From contig JANUWF010003376.1 in NCBI GenBank assembly GCA_026120185.1, positions 1,488,001 through 1,552,000 of the forward strand: DNA of 64,000 nt. Direction: 5' to 3'. Within the stretch, counting starts at the first letter, position 1, and every line of letters begins with the position of its first letter. The notes beneath the pieces are model-generated. The model saw only the letters and a program-made list of their open reading frames with translations. It was not told the DNA's origin and ran no database searches. This stretch comes from Voacanga thouarsii. Its lineage: Eukaryota; Streptophyta; Magnoliopsida; Gentianales; Apocynaceae. Made by a program: the position numbers and the translations under genes. Shown piece by piece: positions 24,693-36,462 of this stretch.

Positions 24693-25472
24693 CCATATGC
24701 TTGGAGCTCAAATAAGCCCTCGAAATCGATCTGAAAACATAACAGCACACAATTGAAATAAAGCTACTGACACAAAGAAATGAATAGTGAACAATACCAC
24801 ATGCAACAGAATTCATGCATATGAATTATCTCTTACCCCTCTTTTCCCAAATCCCCTGCCTTGGGTTAGCTCTATTTGAATTTTGGTCTACATTTTTACA
24901 TTCGACCATGCTGTAGCCCTGGGGACAGTCTAGGGCAGTTGATAGTAGATCACCCTTACTCGGTTAAGATAATACATCTACAAATCGAACAATAGGCATA
25001 ATAGTCAATTAGTTTGTGAACAAAAATCAAACGTTATTGCAACAACGAACCCTGCCTATTTAAGTAAATTTAATAACTACGAATTTACTTATGTCAAATA
25101 AAAAATAGAAAAATAGAACTATTACCATTAAGAAATACAGGCATGCCTTGACACAACCCTTTCTGGTTGCGTGGGTTGAATGAATTTCAGTGAACAATCA
25201 CTGACATACATACTCAGCCTAGTTCAGGGACCTGATGCCATCTGCATCATGTAAATATCGGGCAACCTCCTTGTTCAGCTGTGCCTATCCCTTTGGTGCA
25301 AGAAATGTGGAGGCTGCAACATGTCAAACTTTCTCTTAAAATTGTCCTCGTCCTCTATGGCAATTAGCTCAGCAAGGAGTATTGTGCAGCTCAAAATGAT
25401 GCCTCCTTATTTCTTCTCAGCTGCAGCAATCTCTGGCACTCTACCATTCCCTGGAATACTAAGGCAGAGTGT
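24693..25472 (-). pseudogene. Ulp1-like gene, N-terminal domain continued
   Basis: Continuing from 36848 across the insertion, the minus strand reads YTLCLSIPGNGRVPEIAAAE, then LLAELIAIEDEDNFKRKFDM, STFLAP, EVARYLHDADGIRSLNWAEY (with one stop) and GCVKACLYFLM, which end at a donor-like AATG|GTAATA near 25128. The series 'F..ML....FLAP' then 'LNWAEYV' and 'KGCV.FL' is characteristic of the family. A possible small exon lies at 24960-24835. A last exon starts after TTTTCAG near 24740 (IDFEGLFELQAYGH) and is cut by solo LTR III; the frame continues exactly at 20384 (VHPDAGRIFKEVAKVVGPT). Confidence 0.6.
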
Positions 25473-27181
25473 ATATCTGATGCGTCCGGACTTGAGTGTA
25501 AAAATCATACAAAAACTAAGCACATTCCCAATCAAGTTTAAATTAAAACGTTCAACATAAATCATACATATGAGTAAGCGTACTCATCATTAATCGAGCA
25601 TAGGGTTCAAACGAGTGTCGTGTTGGATTATATGCCCTCTTAGACTAGGTTTCTGATGTAAAATCGAATTATTTAATGAAAGAATTAATTTTCAGAAATT
25701 GTTTGTGAATTTACTTTTTGTTTGTGCACGATTTTCGTTTGGAACAGACCCATTGTGTTTAAATAAGTGATCCATGTGAATGGTGGTCTTTCACAGTAAG
25801 GTATGGATCACGGGTTATTTAACACATAAACATTTGTTCTTAACCTATTGATGAGACTGGGAACCTCATCATGTTTAGGTTATTATATTATGAATTCCAA
25901 ATGGGGAATGGCTTACCTTTAGCCAGTGGGTAGTCCACTCACTTCATGACATAAGCGTATTTCGAATACGTAGAACAGGACCTATAGTAGTGGTTTCTCA
26001 AAGTACTATATGGTAGAAACCTAGACTACTACCGCTACAGCGTGGACTAGTACTCTACGACTTGAGTATGAGTTGGTGGTCTAGCGAAGGCTGGAAGCAT
26101 ATACTTTGATTTGCTTGTAGTTGAGGTTCTATCGTAGGGCCAATATACTTGCATGTTGGGTATGTGTGACTAGTTAGTTAAGACAGGACTTATACAAGAT
26201 AGTTTCTACACTATATCGCCCCTTGCGGTTGTCCGAATAGTCTAAATTATCCAGGGCCCTGGGAAACATGACTTGGATGTTTGCTTTAGGGTAGCTCCCT
26301 TGGAAAGCGGAAACACTCCAGGAAGTCGTGGATCATTGGACTAGAAGCCTAAGGATGGTAGATGTCATTCAGGGGGGTGTTTAGTACACTTCTTCCTCTC
26401 TAAATGTACGGCGATGTGTAGAGGGGTATTTTAGTCATTTCACCTGTAGGTTGGAGACTTTGCGAATGCAGCATTGTCCTTGGGGTCAATATTTCCTTAT
26501 GGTGATATTAGGAAATATTTAAAATGCAAAATACAGCTATTTATATAGCGGGGGTATTTTGGTCATTTTAGCAGCCAAGGCGATGTGTCTTTTTGGTCCT
26601 CGGAATAGCCCGTAAGTCCTAACTATTTTGGGTTGAGGAATTGGTCTCGGTTGAAGAGGATTTTTATTTTATTTTATTCGGGAAGTCTAATTTATTATTG
26701 GATTTGGAATAAAATAAATAAATAAATAAAATAGGAGTTGAGAGAAATTAATCATCTAGTTTATTTGGTTAATTAATTATTCGGGGCCTAGGTCCAGTAT
26801 GAATAATTAAGAAATTAACACTGGGCTTAAACTAGGGAAATAATTAATGTTTAATTATTTATTGGGTTATTTATATAGGCCCAAGAAATAAATAATTAAA
26901 GATTAATTATTATAGTTCATTTGGGCTCATTAATTATTTATTGGGTTACTTATGTAAGCCCAGAAAATAAATAATTAATATTTATTATTTTGGGCCTTTT
27001 GGGTCCAAGAAAAATAATAAATATTTATCTGGCCCAATAGCTTGGACCTTAGGGTTTTTTTCCAGATACGGTTAAGAGGAGTTTAAGGTTAGGCCAAACT
27101 GATTCTCAGGATAACATCCGGGTGTTTTGAAATCCGGGGATATGTTTATCCAGATAATGAGAGACCTAATTTTTGGCTAAC

Positions 27182-27189
27182 TTATAAAA
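27182..27189 (+). promoter_or_regulatory. TATA box of copia LTR
   Basis: TTATAAAA after GGCTAAC; identical at 34982-34989 in the 3' LTR. It is about 230 bp upstream of the LTR-borne start codon. Confidence 0.6.
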
Positions 27190-27415
27190 CAACTATTTGA
27201 AAAGAAAAAAACCCTAATTCTTTCCCAAGCCACAAGACTCTCATGTCACTCTAGTTCTCTCTCTCACGGTTTTCTTCTTCTTGTTTTTCTCCTTGTTCTT
27301 GGCTAACTAATAGCGAGCGAACCAAGGAGAATTGAGACCGTTTTTCTTTCCCATTGTGTTCACCAACTAGAGGTTAGGCTGAGGAATATCCCGAGAGCTG
27401 GAGAGTTAAGCGTTA

Positions 27416-27542
27416 ATGCAAACAAGGCGAAGTCGAAGGTTAGCGGGTGTTCAACCGGAAGCTCCTTCAAGTGTGCAAAGCGAGGTGATTCCAGCCGTTC
27501 AATCTGCTCCTACGCAACCTAGGAGGGTTAAGGAACGCAAAG
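27416..27542 (+). CDS. LTR-encoded leader ORF, possible spliced N-terminus of Gag
   Basis: An ATG starts MQTRRSRRLAGVQPEA and stays open for 42 codons to VKERK, followed by AAAG|GTATGA, a good splice donor with phase 1. The acceptor TGATTTTTAG at 29481-29490 lies two bases before the ATG of gag; joining them adds one Glu codon and enters gag (MVGGSF) in frame. The product would have a basic, Arg-rich N-terminus and a Pro/Ser/Val-rich middle. Without splicing the frame runs on to 27697 through the primer site. The 3' LTR copy (35216) keeps the frame with one Ala-to-Val change and Gly-to-Cys at the donor codon, GT intact. Splicing is my inference. Confidence 0.5.
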
Positions 27543-27648
27543 GTATGATCTTCACGCTTCCGCATGGCCTTTATGGCTCGCGTTTTATTTTTCTCCAATT
27601 TTTTTTAACTTTCGGTGCATGCCCCTGTTTCTGCGTTTTCCATCAAAG

Positions 27649-27662
27649 TGGTATCAGAGCCA
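27649..27662 (+). promoter_or_regulatory. Primer-binding site (initiator tRNA-Met)
   Basis: TGGTATCAGAGCCA, three bases after the LTR end, complements the 3' end of plant initiator tRNA-Met. Confidence 0.92.
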
Positions 27663-29490
27663 CTGGTTTTGATCAATATAGGGAGCATGGTAGTTAATAA
27701 AATGGAGAAGATGATTATACCTGTGATCCTTCGCTGTTTCGGTATGGGATAGATGGTTTTGTAAGCTTCACCGTTGAAGCATAGGAGCTCTCTGTAAATT
27801 TTTGGCTTTGATGTTTTAATCGTGTAAACCCAATTTTAATGGGTATAGGCGGTTGTGGTTATGTTTTGGATGAGTTTTTATAAGTAAAAATGTCCAAAGA
27901 AGCCAAAGAAGACAGAAAAAATCGAAGGAAAAAAATGCTCTGCAAGTCGCGCGCGAAATAGAAGAAAAAACGAAGAAGATGCACTGTTCATAAGCCGCCG
28001 CATCCAAGCCAAGCCGCCGAGCCGAGCCGCTGCTGTTGGTGAGAGGAGCCGGTCGCTGATGAGCCACGGCAGCCGAGCCAATTCATTTGATTTGAGCCGA
28101 ATTCAATTGCAAAATTTGCAATTGAATTTTATTTGGCTTTCGGGTTCTTGCGCGGGTCAGAGGAGATCCGACCGGGGCAGCTCGCGGGCTGAATCGCGGG
28201 TCGGTAGCAGAGGAGAACCGGGCGCGGGCGAAGTCCACGGGTCGTGGCTGGCGTGCAATCTGGTGCGGCGTGGTGCATTGCGGCTGCGGTGGACCGCAGG
28301 CCATTTTGGCGCGGATCCTGTGCGGCCGGTGCAGTGGACCGCCAGCCAATTTTGGCAAATTTTTTTTTAATTTTTTTCCTTTTTCGTTTTGGGTCCTATA
28401 CCAGGCGAAGTTAATATTTTTGCAATATTTATATTCTTGGAATATATTTGCATGAAAAATATTAGTAAGGGATTTTAGGATTAAACAAGATAATTAATTA
28501 ATTAATTAATGTGTTTAATTCTATTATTTGGGCACTTAGGTTTAAAAAATAGAAAAGCATGAAAACGTTTATTGTTTTTGTAGCATGCTATTTTTTTTAA
28601 TGTACCTATGTGTGCTTTTTCTCAAAGACCAAAGTCTTTGGGAACCTTTTGTTTTGGCAAGGAAAAATATTTTTCTTTAAAAACTAAATGGTTATTTTAA
28701 TTGGTACAAAAATTAATCCTTAAATATTTTCTCAAATGATTTAATCCTTGACATAGAAAATATATTGGATTTAGATATTTTTGTAAATTAAAATGGAGAG
28801 CCATTTTGTTTTGTTTTGGACTAGAAAAATGATTTTGTCAAATAAGCTTGAGACCAAAGTTTTTAGAAAGTTTTAATTGGAAAATTTTTGAAATCATTAA
28901 GTTTTAACTTAAATAAAATTAGTCCATGGAGGAAATCTCTCAAAGGATATAAGCCTTGACATGGAGATTTTATTAGACTTAGATATTTTATTTTTGAGTT
29001 AAGGAAAAACTTAATGGAAATTTTAAAAGGATATTTTATAGAAAACCTTTATTTTAAAAGACTAAGTGGGAGAGGGGTTCCAACGGCCCCACGGCTTCCA
29101 TCACGGTCCTCATTAGAGATCGTGGATCCCCTCGCGTCACCCTGGGAGTGAACCCGTATAGGATGGAGATACCATAAGGATCTAGATCTAATGGAAGGAT
29201 GTAATTAATAACCCGGGGCACGTACTATGATCGGCCAGCCCACGTTGGAGGTTATAGTGCGAGGTATGTCCATAGGAAATGAGAGGAAACGGCCATCCCA
29301 CGATGGAGTTATCCTCTAGATCATTACCTAGAAGGGAAATTAATTTGTGGTGGTTAATACACTTAGCTTAAGAAACTATTAATCTTCCCAAAAAGCTATG
29401 TCAGTTTTCCTAAGAGCCAAATTATTTTCAGTGCACAAATTTTATTTTGTTTTCACAAACTAATTTCTTTCTTTTATTTTTGATTTTTAG
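27663..29490 (+). other. Copia leader, possible intron
   Basis: A GC-rich, poorly ordered stretch at 27940-28340 is followed by AT-rich sequence. No convincing long frame is present (frames at 28059-28370 and the reverse are GC-rich chance frames). The part from 28370 (TTCGTTTTGGGTCCTATACC) resembles 63885-63910 in the copia element at the window end. It ends in TGATTTTTAG just before gag. Confidence 0.55.
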
Positions 29491-29492
29491 AA

Positions 29493-30300
29493 ATGGTGGG
29501 AGGTTCTTTTAGTCCATTGGCCGTTATTCTCAGGGAGAATAAGTTAACGGGTCCAAACTACGTGGACTGGAAAAGGAACCTGGACATAATACTCATAGCC
29601 GAAGAGTATAAGTATGCTCTTTACGAAACCTGCCCTGTTATCGGGGAAGGTTCCACCGCTGAAGAGCGAGAGGCTGAAAAGGCATGGAAGAAAGCTGACG
29701 AAATGGCACGTTGCTATATGTTAGCTTCCATGTCTAATGTGCTCCGGTCAAAACACGAGCACATGGCTTACGCATATGACATAAGTCAATCATTGGCAAC
29801 TATGTTCGCGAGACAAGAGCCGGCCCGCAAGGCGAGGAGGCTCTTCGAACTATTGTGAACACTAAGATGGGTGAGGGAGCATCGGTCCGAGAGCATATGC
29901 TCAAGATGATTGCTTGCTTTCGAGGAGGCGAGAAATCTTAGGGGCTGTCATTGACCCCGAGAGCCAAGTGGACATGGTTCTCGAATCTCTACCGGAGCTC
30001 TTTCACTCGGTTCAAGTTAAACTATAACATGAACAAGTTGAACATGAGTTTAAGCGAGCTGATGAAGGAGCTCCGGATGGCGGAGAAGGTCATGAAGCCG
30101 CGAGTCTAAGGCCATGATTGCTAAGGCCTCTTCTTCAAGCGGGCCTAAGCCCGGAAAGTTCAAGAGGAAGAAGGGGAATGCGGCGGCCCGGCCCAAGAAC
30201 CAGCCCGAGGACAAACCAAAGGGCAAGTGCTTCAAGTGTGGAAAGAAGGGACAACTGGAAAAAAGAGTGTCCGGATCTTCGAGGCCAAGAAAAACCCCAC
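29493..30300 (+). pseudogene. gag: copia gag with zinc knuckle, frameshifted
   Basis: The nucleocapsid polyprotein opens at MVGGSFSPLAVILRENKL followed by TGPNYVDWKRNLDIIL, the usual copia gag start. The frame is clean for 121 codons to 29858, then shifts several times: VREHMLKMIACFREA and NYNMNKLNMSLSELMKELRM are readable in other frames. Near 30230 the zinc knuckle reads CFKCGKKGQ in one frame and NWKKECP in another, because one extra A in GGACAACTGG replaces the expected Gly-His-Trp. The Lys-rich linker GPKPGKFKRKKGN precedes it. Confidence 0.88.
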
Positions 30301-30340
30301 GGGTAATGTTTACTATCTAGAGTCCATATCAATGGTAGGA

Positions 30341-30600
30341 TCAACTTCCACTTGGATTGTTGATTCGGGAGCCACGATCATATCCGTAACTCCTTGCGGG
30401 GGTTTAGGAAGATAAGAAGACTCAAGAAGGGCGAACATGGGCTTCGAGTGGGAAATGGAGCACAAGTGCGGGCCCTTGCGGTGGGAGAGCTGGATCTCAT
30501 TTTTTATTGTAATAAGATAGTGGTTTTAAAAGACATTTTATATGTACCTGATTTTCGTCGAGAATTTGATTTCGGTTGCAAAACTTATTAATCAAGGATA
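30341..30600 (+). pseudogene. copia aspartic protease domain, damaged
   Basis: STWIVDSGAT near 30348 is the protease active site (Asp-Ser-Gly). The usual ATNHI that follows is scrambled (ATIISVT), and the frame shifts to FRKIRRLKKGEHGLRVGNGA at 30397 and then to NLISVAKLINQGYYVSFHY. Length and order are otherwise normal for copia. Confidence 0.85.
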
Positions 30601-30739
30601 TTACGTATCTTTCCATTACGGTATTTCTATCGGTAGAGATGGAGAAATTTTATGTCTTGGGCACATGTATGGAAATTTGTTCTTTTTAAATCCTATTAAC
30701 AAACAATCAAATAACGCTCGGTCTGAACCTTTAACTAAG

Positions 30740-31590
30740 AAGAGAAAGACCAATATCAATGATTCATACCTTTGGCATACGAGGTTGGGTCATATTAACT
30801 CAACCGGGATTCGAGAGGCTAATCCATGATGGGCCTTTGGGCTCATTGAGATTGGAAAGTTGGCCTCGGTGTGAATCCTGCTCGATGGGAAAAATGACCA
30901 AAAGGTCTTTTACACCAAAGGCGGATAGAGCCAATGAGGTGTTGAGTCTTGTTCACGCTGATGTGTGCGGTCCATTGTCTACACCGGCTAGGGGAGGTTT
31001 TGAGTACTTCATCACGTTCACGGATGATTGTACGAGGTATGGTTACATTTACCGATGAGACGCAAGTCGACTCTTTTGACAAGTTCAAAGAGTTTAAGGA
31101 GTGAAGTGGAGCGTCGGACGAGGTAAATTAATCAAAACCTTACGATCGGATCGTGGTGGAGAGTACCTCCTAGGTGAATTCAAGGACTACATGGTACATC
31201 ATGGGATAGTATCCCGGCTCTCTGCGCCGGGAACCCCCGGCAGAACGGAGTAGGCGAGAGAAGGAACGGGATGTTGATGGAAATGGTCCGAAGCATGATG
31301 TCTCATGCTACTCTTCCGATATCCTTACGGGGATATGCCTTGGAAACGACGGCATATATTACGAACTTGGTGCCTTCCAAGTCGGTACCTAGGACTCCCT
31401 ATGAGATGTGGACTAGGCGTAAGCCAAGTCCGAATCATCTCGGGATTTGGGGGTGTCCGACTTATGTATTGATCAAAAGAGACAAGTTGGAACCAAGATC
31501 AGAATTATGCTATTTTGTTGGGTATCCAAAAGGGACAAAAGGAGGCTACTTTTATCATCCTAAGGAGCGAGAAGGTACTAGTCGGTACCA
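30740..31590 (+). pseudogene. copia integrase, frameshifted
   Basis: The GAG-pre-integrase zinc region is LWHTRLGHINSTGI (the shift in the middle aside) with CESCSMGKMTKRSF. The catalytic core follows: HADVCGPL (first Asp), FITFTDDCTRYGYIY (second Asp), TLRSDRGGEYLL, and SAPGTP, after which the Glu segment is disordered around 31235. MLMEMVRSMMSHATLPISLR and the Asn-Leu-Val-Pro-Ser-Lys stretch are typical copia. At least four frame changes are needed, and a stop cuts the core near 31057. Confidence 0.88.
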
Positions 31591-31837
31591 ATGCTAGATA
31601 CTTGGAAGATGATCAAAGTACTTCCACTAAAGGTTCAACGAGGTTGGAACTTCGGGAGAAGTTATCTACGGAATCAACTTCTTCGACCCGATTTTGGAAC
31701 AAGAAGAGGCACGGCCTCAAGAGCCTTGTGCAAATGGAGCCTTGTCGTAGTGGGAGAGTGTCTAGGGTTCCGGATAGATGGACTGGAGAAGCTTTTGAGC
31801 TGGTCTCTGACCATCAGGAACAAGACCTCGCTAGATA

Positions 31838-32600
31838 CGAGGAGGCTATTGATGATGACGATGCAAATCTGTGGCATGAAGCAATGAAAGCCGAGATTGA
31901 GTCTATGTACCTCAATCAGGTTTGGGATCTTGTAGCTTCACCTGAAGGGATAAAACCCATTGGGTGCAAGTGGGTATACAAGAGAAAGAGATGAGCGGAT
32001 GGGAAGGTGGAAACCTTCAAAGCTAGGCTTGTGGCGAAAGGGTATACTCAGAAAGAGGGTATCGACTATGAGGAAACTTTTTCCCCGGTAGCCATACTTA
32101 AATCCATCCGCATCCTCCTTGCCATCGCCTGTCACTATGACTACGAGATATGGCAAATGGATGTCAAGACGGCATTCTTGAATGGCCATCTTAGCGAAGA
32201 CATCTATATGTCCCAACTGGAAGGCTTCTTTGCTGAAGGCCAGGAACACATGGTTTGCAAGCTTAAGAAGTCCATTTATGGACTTAAGCGAGCATCAAGA
32301 GCATGGAACATTCGTTTTGATGAGGCTCGTAAAGTCTTATGGTTTTATTCAAAACGAAGATGAACCATGCGTGTACAGGAAACTTGAAGGCATCAATATG
32401 GTTTTTCTTGTCTCGTATGTGGATGACATTCTACTCATTGGAAATGATGTAGGGACATTGTCATCTACAAAGGTTTGGCTATCTAGTCAATTCGGTATGA
32501 AGGACTTGGGAGAAGCCGACTACATTCTCGGGATTAGGCTTCTTAGAAATAGGAAGCGAGAGAATGTTAGGATTATCCCAAGCGACATACATTGACAAGA
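31838..32600 (+). pseudogene. copia reverse transcriptase, frameshifted
   Basis: KPIGCKWVYKRKR ends at TGA (31993), then the frame resumes with ETFKARLVAKGYTQKEGIDY, FSPVAILKSIRILLAIA and WQMDVKTAFLNGHLSEDIYM. After a shift near 32330 the catalytic YVDD is at 32416-32427 (VSYVDDILLIGND), then MKDLGEADYILGI. All main RT blocks are present in order. Inactivated by one stop and at least three shifts. Confidence 0.92.
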
Positions 32601-32876
32601 TGTCGGCCAAGTACGGCATGGACTCATGCAAGGGAGCTCTAATCCCTTACAGACATGGGTTGTCATTTTCTTCGAAGGACAGTCCTAAGTCTCAAGAAGA
32701 AAAGTACAGAATGAGTAGGATTCCCTACGCTTCGGCTGTGGGAAGTCTCATGTACGTCATGCTATGTACTAGGCCAGATATCCGCTTTGCCGTGGGCTTA
32801 GTTAGCGAGATATCGGTCAAACCCGGGGAGGTTCATTGGCAAGTCTGTAAAGCATATTCTCAAGTACCTCAAGGGA

Positions 32877-33401
32877 ATGAGAGATTATATCTTTGGTTTA
32901 CGGGTCGATGATTTGGTTCCTGCAGGATACACAGACTCAGACTTCCAAGCGGATAAGGATGAGAGAAAATCCACTAGTGGATATGTCTTCACCTTGTCTG
33001 GAGGAGAAATTTCATGGAGGAGTATCAAGCAATCTTGTATTGCTGACTCAACTATGGAAGCTGAGTATGTGGCAGCTTCGGAAGCGTCCAAGGAAGCAGT
33101 CTGGCTCTGGAAGTTTCTTTCAGAACTTGGAGTTGTACCACATATGGACAGGCCGGTTGTGATGTATTGCGACAACACTGGAGCAGTGTCGCAATCTAAG
33201 GAGCCTCGGAACCATAAGAAGGGGAAACACATCGAGAGGAAGTACCACCTGATCCGGGAATTCATTCAGAGACGGGAAGTCGTGGTGGAGCATATTACCT
33301 CAAAAAACAATCTAGCAGACCCATTCACCAAGCCTTTGGCTGAGAGAGTCTTCAAGAGACACTTAGACGCCATAGGGGTGGGCACCTATGGACTTACCTA
33401 G
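32877..33401 (+). CDS. copia RNase H domain, open frame
   Basis: An uninterrupted 174-codon frame: AGYTDSDFQADKDERKSTSG, CIADSTMEAEYVAASEASKE, VMYCDNTGAVSQSKEPRNHK, HIERKYHLIREFIQ and LADPFTKPLAERVF. These are the usual copia RNase H blocks with the active-site Asp, Glu and Asp. It ends at GTYGLT and the stop, 12 nt before the purine tract. The part joining it to RT (32600-32876) has two frame changes, so it could not be made as part of a polyprotein. Confidence 0.9.
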   Translation: MRDYIFGLRVDDLVPAGYTDSDFQADKDERKSTSGYVFTLSGGEISWRSIKQSCIADSTMEAEYVAASEASKEAVWLWKFLSELGVVPHMDRPVVMYCDNTGAVSQSKEPRNHKKGKHIERKYHLIREFIQRREVVVEHITSKNNLADPFTKPLAERVFKRHLDAIGVGTYGLT

Positions 33402-33412
33402 TCTTAGAGTGC

Positions 33413-33423
33413 AAGTGGGAGAT
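33413..33423 (+). promoter_or_regulatory. Polypurine tract
   Basis: AAGTGGGAGAT directly before the 3' LTR, the common copia form; it would prime plus-strand synthesis. Confidence 0.85.
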
Positions 33424-35445
33424 TGTTGGATTGTATGCCCTCTTAAACTAGGTTTCTGATGTAAAATCGAATTATTTATTGAAAGAATTAATTTTCAGAA
33501 ATTGTTTGTGAATTTACTTTTTGTTTGTGCACGATTTTCGTTTGGAACAGACCCATTGTGTTTAAATAAGTGATCCATGTGAATGGTGGTCTTTCACAGT
33601 AAGGTATGGATCACGGGTTATTTAACACATAAATATTTGTTCTTAACCTATTGATGAGACTGGGAACCTCATCATGTTTAGGTTATTATGTTATGAATTC
33701 CAAATGGGGAATGGCTTACCTTTAGCCAGTGGGTAGTCCACTCACTTCATGACATAAGCGTATTTCGAATACGTAGAACAGGACCTGTAGTAGTGGTTTC
33801 TCAAAGTACTATATGGTAGAAACCTAGACTACTACCGCTACAGCGTGGACTAGTACTCTACGACTTGAGTATGAGTTGGTGGTCTAGCGAAGCTGGAAGC
33901 ATATACTTTGATTTGCTGTAGTTGAGGTTCTATCGTAGGGCCAATATACTTGCATGTTGGGTATGTGTGACTAGTTAGTTAAGACAGACTTATACAAGAT
34001 AGTTTCTACACTATATCGCCCCTTGCGGTTGTCCGAATAGTCTAAATTATCCAGGGCCCTGGGAAACATGACTTGGATGTTTGCTTTAGGGTAGCTCCCT
34101 TGGAAAGCGGAAACACTCCAGGAAGTCGTGGATCATTGGACTAGAAGCCTAAGGATGGTAGATGTCATTCAGGGGGGTGTTTAGTACACTTCTTCCTCTC
34201 TAAATGTACGGCGATGTGTAGAGGGGTATTTTAGTCATTTCACCTGTAGGTCGGAGACTTTGCGAATGCAGCATTGTCCTTGGGGTCAATATTTCCTTAT
34301 GGTGATATTAGGAAATATTTAAAATGCAAAATACAGCTATTTATATAGCAGGGGTATTTTGGTCATTTTAGCAGCCAAGGCGATGTGTCTTTTTGGTCCT
34401 CGGAATAGCCCGTAAGTCCTAACTATTTTGGGTTGAGGAATTGGTCTCAGTTGAAGAGGATTTTATTTTATTTTATTCAGGAAGTCTAATTTATTATTGG
34501 ACTGGAATAAAATAAATAAATAAATAAAATAGGAGTTGAGAGAAATTAATCATCTAGTTTATTTGGTTAATTAATTATTCAGGGCCTAGGTCCAGTATGA
34601 ATAATTAAGAAATTAACCTGGGCTTAAACTAGGGAAATAATTAATGTTTAATTATTTATTGGGTTATTTATATAGGCCCAAGAAATAAATAATTAAAGAT
34701 TAATTATTATAGTTCATTTGGGCTCATTAATTATTTATTGGGTTACTTATGTAAGCCTAGAAAATAAATAATTAATATTTATTATTTTGGGCCTTTTGAG
34801 TCCAAGAAAAATGATAAATATTTATCTGGCCCAATAGCTTGGACCTTAGGGTTTTTTTTTTCCAGATACGGTTAAGAGGAGTTTAAGGTTAGGCCAAACT
34901 GATTCTCAGGATAACATCTGGGTGTTTTGAAATCCCGGGGATATGTTTATCAGATGATGAGAGACCTAATTTTTGGCTAACTTATAAAACAACTATTTGA
35001 AAAGAAAAAAACCCTAATTCTTTCCCAAGCCACAAGACTCTCACGTCACTCTAGTTCTCTCTCTCACGGTTTTCTTCTTCTTGTTTTTCTCCTTGTTCTT
35101 GGTTAACTAATAGCGAGCGAACCAAGGAGAATTGAGACCGTTTCTCTTTCCCATTGTGTTCACCAACTAGAGGTTAGGTTGAGGAATATCCCAAGAGCTG
35201 GAGAGTTAAGCGTTAATGCAAACAAGGCGAAGTCGAAGGCTAGCGGGTGTTCAACCGGAAGCTCCTTCAAGTGTGCAAAGCGAGGTGATTCCAGCCGTTC
35301 AATCTGTTCCTACGCAACCTAGGAGGGTTAAGGAACGCAAATGTATGATCTTCACGCTTCCGCATGGCCTTTATGGCTCGCGTTTTATTTTTCTCTAATT
35401 TTTTTTAACTTACGGTGCATGCCCCTGTTTCTGCGTTTTCCATCA
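33424..35445 (+). repeat. 3' LTR of the copia element
   Basis: Starts TGTTGGATTGTATGCCC and ends TTTTCCATCA, followed by the TGTCG duplication. It matches the 5' LTR along its length with scattered substitutions and one- to three-base indels (for example near 33895, 33980 and 34460). Confidence 0.93.
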
Positions 35446-36418
35446 TGTCGATCCTCCAGGAACAAGTAGACATTAATCACATTTCTTTCATTGTTTAACT
35501 GACTCGATAAAGCGATAAAATAAATTAAAAAATAAAATAAAATAAAAATAAAAGTATATACATGTTAATGATGGAGAAGTATGTGACTCAAATCATTGTG
35601 TAGACAAACATGATCTTAAAGAACTCAACCATTATCATAACTAATTATTCCCTTGGCATCATGAAGGATTAAGATAGATTTACTTCTTTTTCAAGAATCC
35701 CTATCTACTAGGTAACTTATTATCACATATTCTGTCTCAACCAGTCTTACCCAAAAGATGCATTAAACACAATCCTTGATTAAATTTTCATATTCTGGCA
35801 AACTTAAAACATGAAACTAACCAATGAATCCAAATTCTGGCAGACATCAATTAACCTTTAATTACTAGTTCTGAGCAATTAACCCCCTTTTTAAGTAAGT
35901 TAAGAGACAACAAATATGAAACCAATGAATTGAAACCACCATCAACCCCTTTTTCAAGCAAGTTAATGGAAATACACAACTACTTAATCTCGTAATCAGC
36001 ACAACTAATTAAATACCAAGAAGAACAATAAATTAATCAAAAGATCAAATAACTCTAAATATCATGAATCTCTAAAACAACGTCAAATTACAATAAAACA
36101 ATTAACATATCATTATTCAAGAAAAAGAAAATAAAGTAAAAGAAAGAACTCATAGATAAGCCTCATTCTTCTTCATTTGAAGACCTTCTTGTACAACCCT
36201 CCTTGAATTGAAGAATTCCTCCTTTGATTGAGTAATTTTCTATGATGATCAATGAATTCTCCCTTTTTCCCTTGTGTTTTTCATCTATTTATAGGTTTAG
36301 GAAGTGCCTAAACTTGTAGGTACAGAGTTCTTGGCCGAGTAGAAGTTGGAAGATACTAAAATTTCACAGATTACCAAAAACCACGTAGAAAAAATCAAGC
36401 ACCGCCTTATCTTTAGGG

Positions 36419-36462
36419 CACAGCCGGTGCCGCCTTGGCTCTTGGAGTCGGCGCCGGTTGTG
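36419..36462. repeat. GC-rich inverted repeat in Athila-type U3
   Basis: Arms of 14 nt (CACAGCCGGTGCCG with CGGCGCCGGTTGTG) pair over 12 positions; the two exceptions are G/T-type. The same module is at 42630-42673. Weaker copies follow at about 36530 and 36630. Confidence 0.7.

Larger units (their letters stand above)
25621..27645 (+). repeat. 5' LTR of the copia element
   Basis: Starts TGTTGGATTATATGCCC and ends TTTTCCATCA. It holds TTATAAAA at 27182-27189, a short tandem AT-rich duplication around 26830-26990 built on GGGTTA(T/C)TTAT(A/G)TA, and an ORF at 27416. The stretch 25621-25810 is also found at 41326-41516. Confidence 0.93.
25621..35445 (+). mobile_element. Full-length Ty1/copia retrotransposon (9,825 bp), Angela/Tork-like, inactive
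   Basis: Two LTRs of 2,025 and 2,022 bp, an initiator tRNA-Met primer site, the order gag-protease-integrase-RT-RNase H typical of Ty1/copia, a purine tract, and exact TGTCG duplications at 25616-25620 and 35446-35450. It sits inside the Athila solo LTR, so it is the youngest layer here. The LTRs differ at roughly two to three dozen places by eye, pointing to a fairly recent insertion. All coding domains carry stops or frameshifts except a clean RNase H frame. Lineage placement is by LTR length and gag motif and is tentative. Confidence 0.93.

Noticed and set aside
28059..28370. GC-rich overlapping frames in the copia leader
   Set aside because: Open on both strands because the stretch is GC-rich; no motif and not kept in the second copia leader at 63459.
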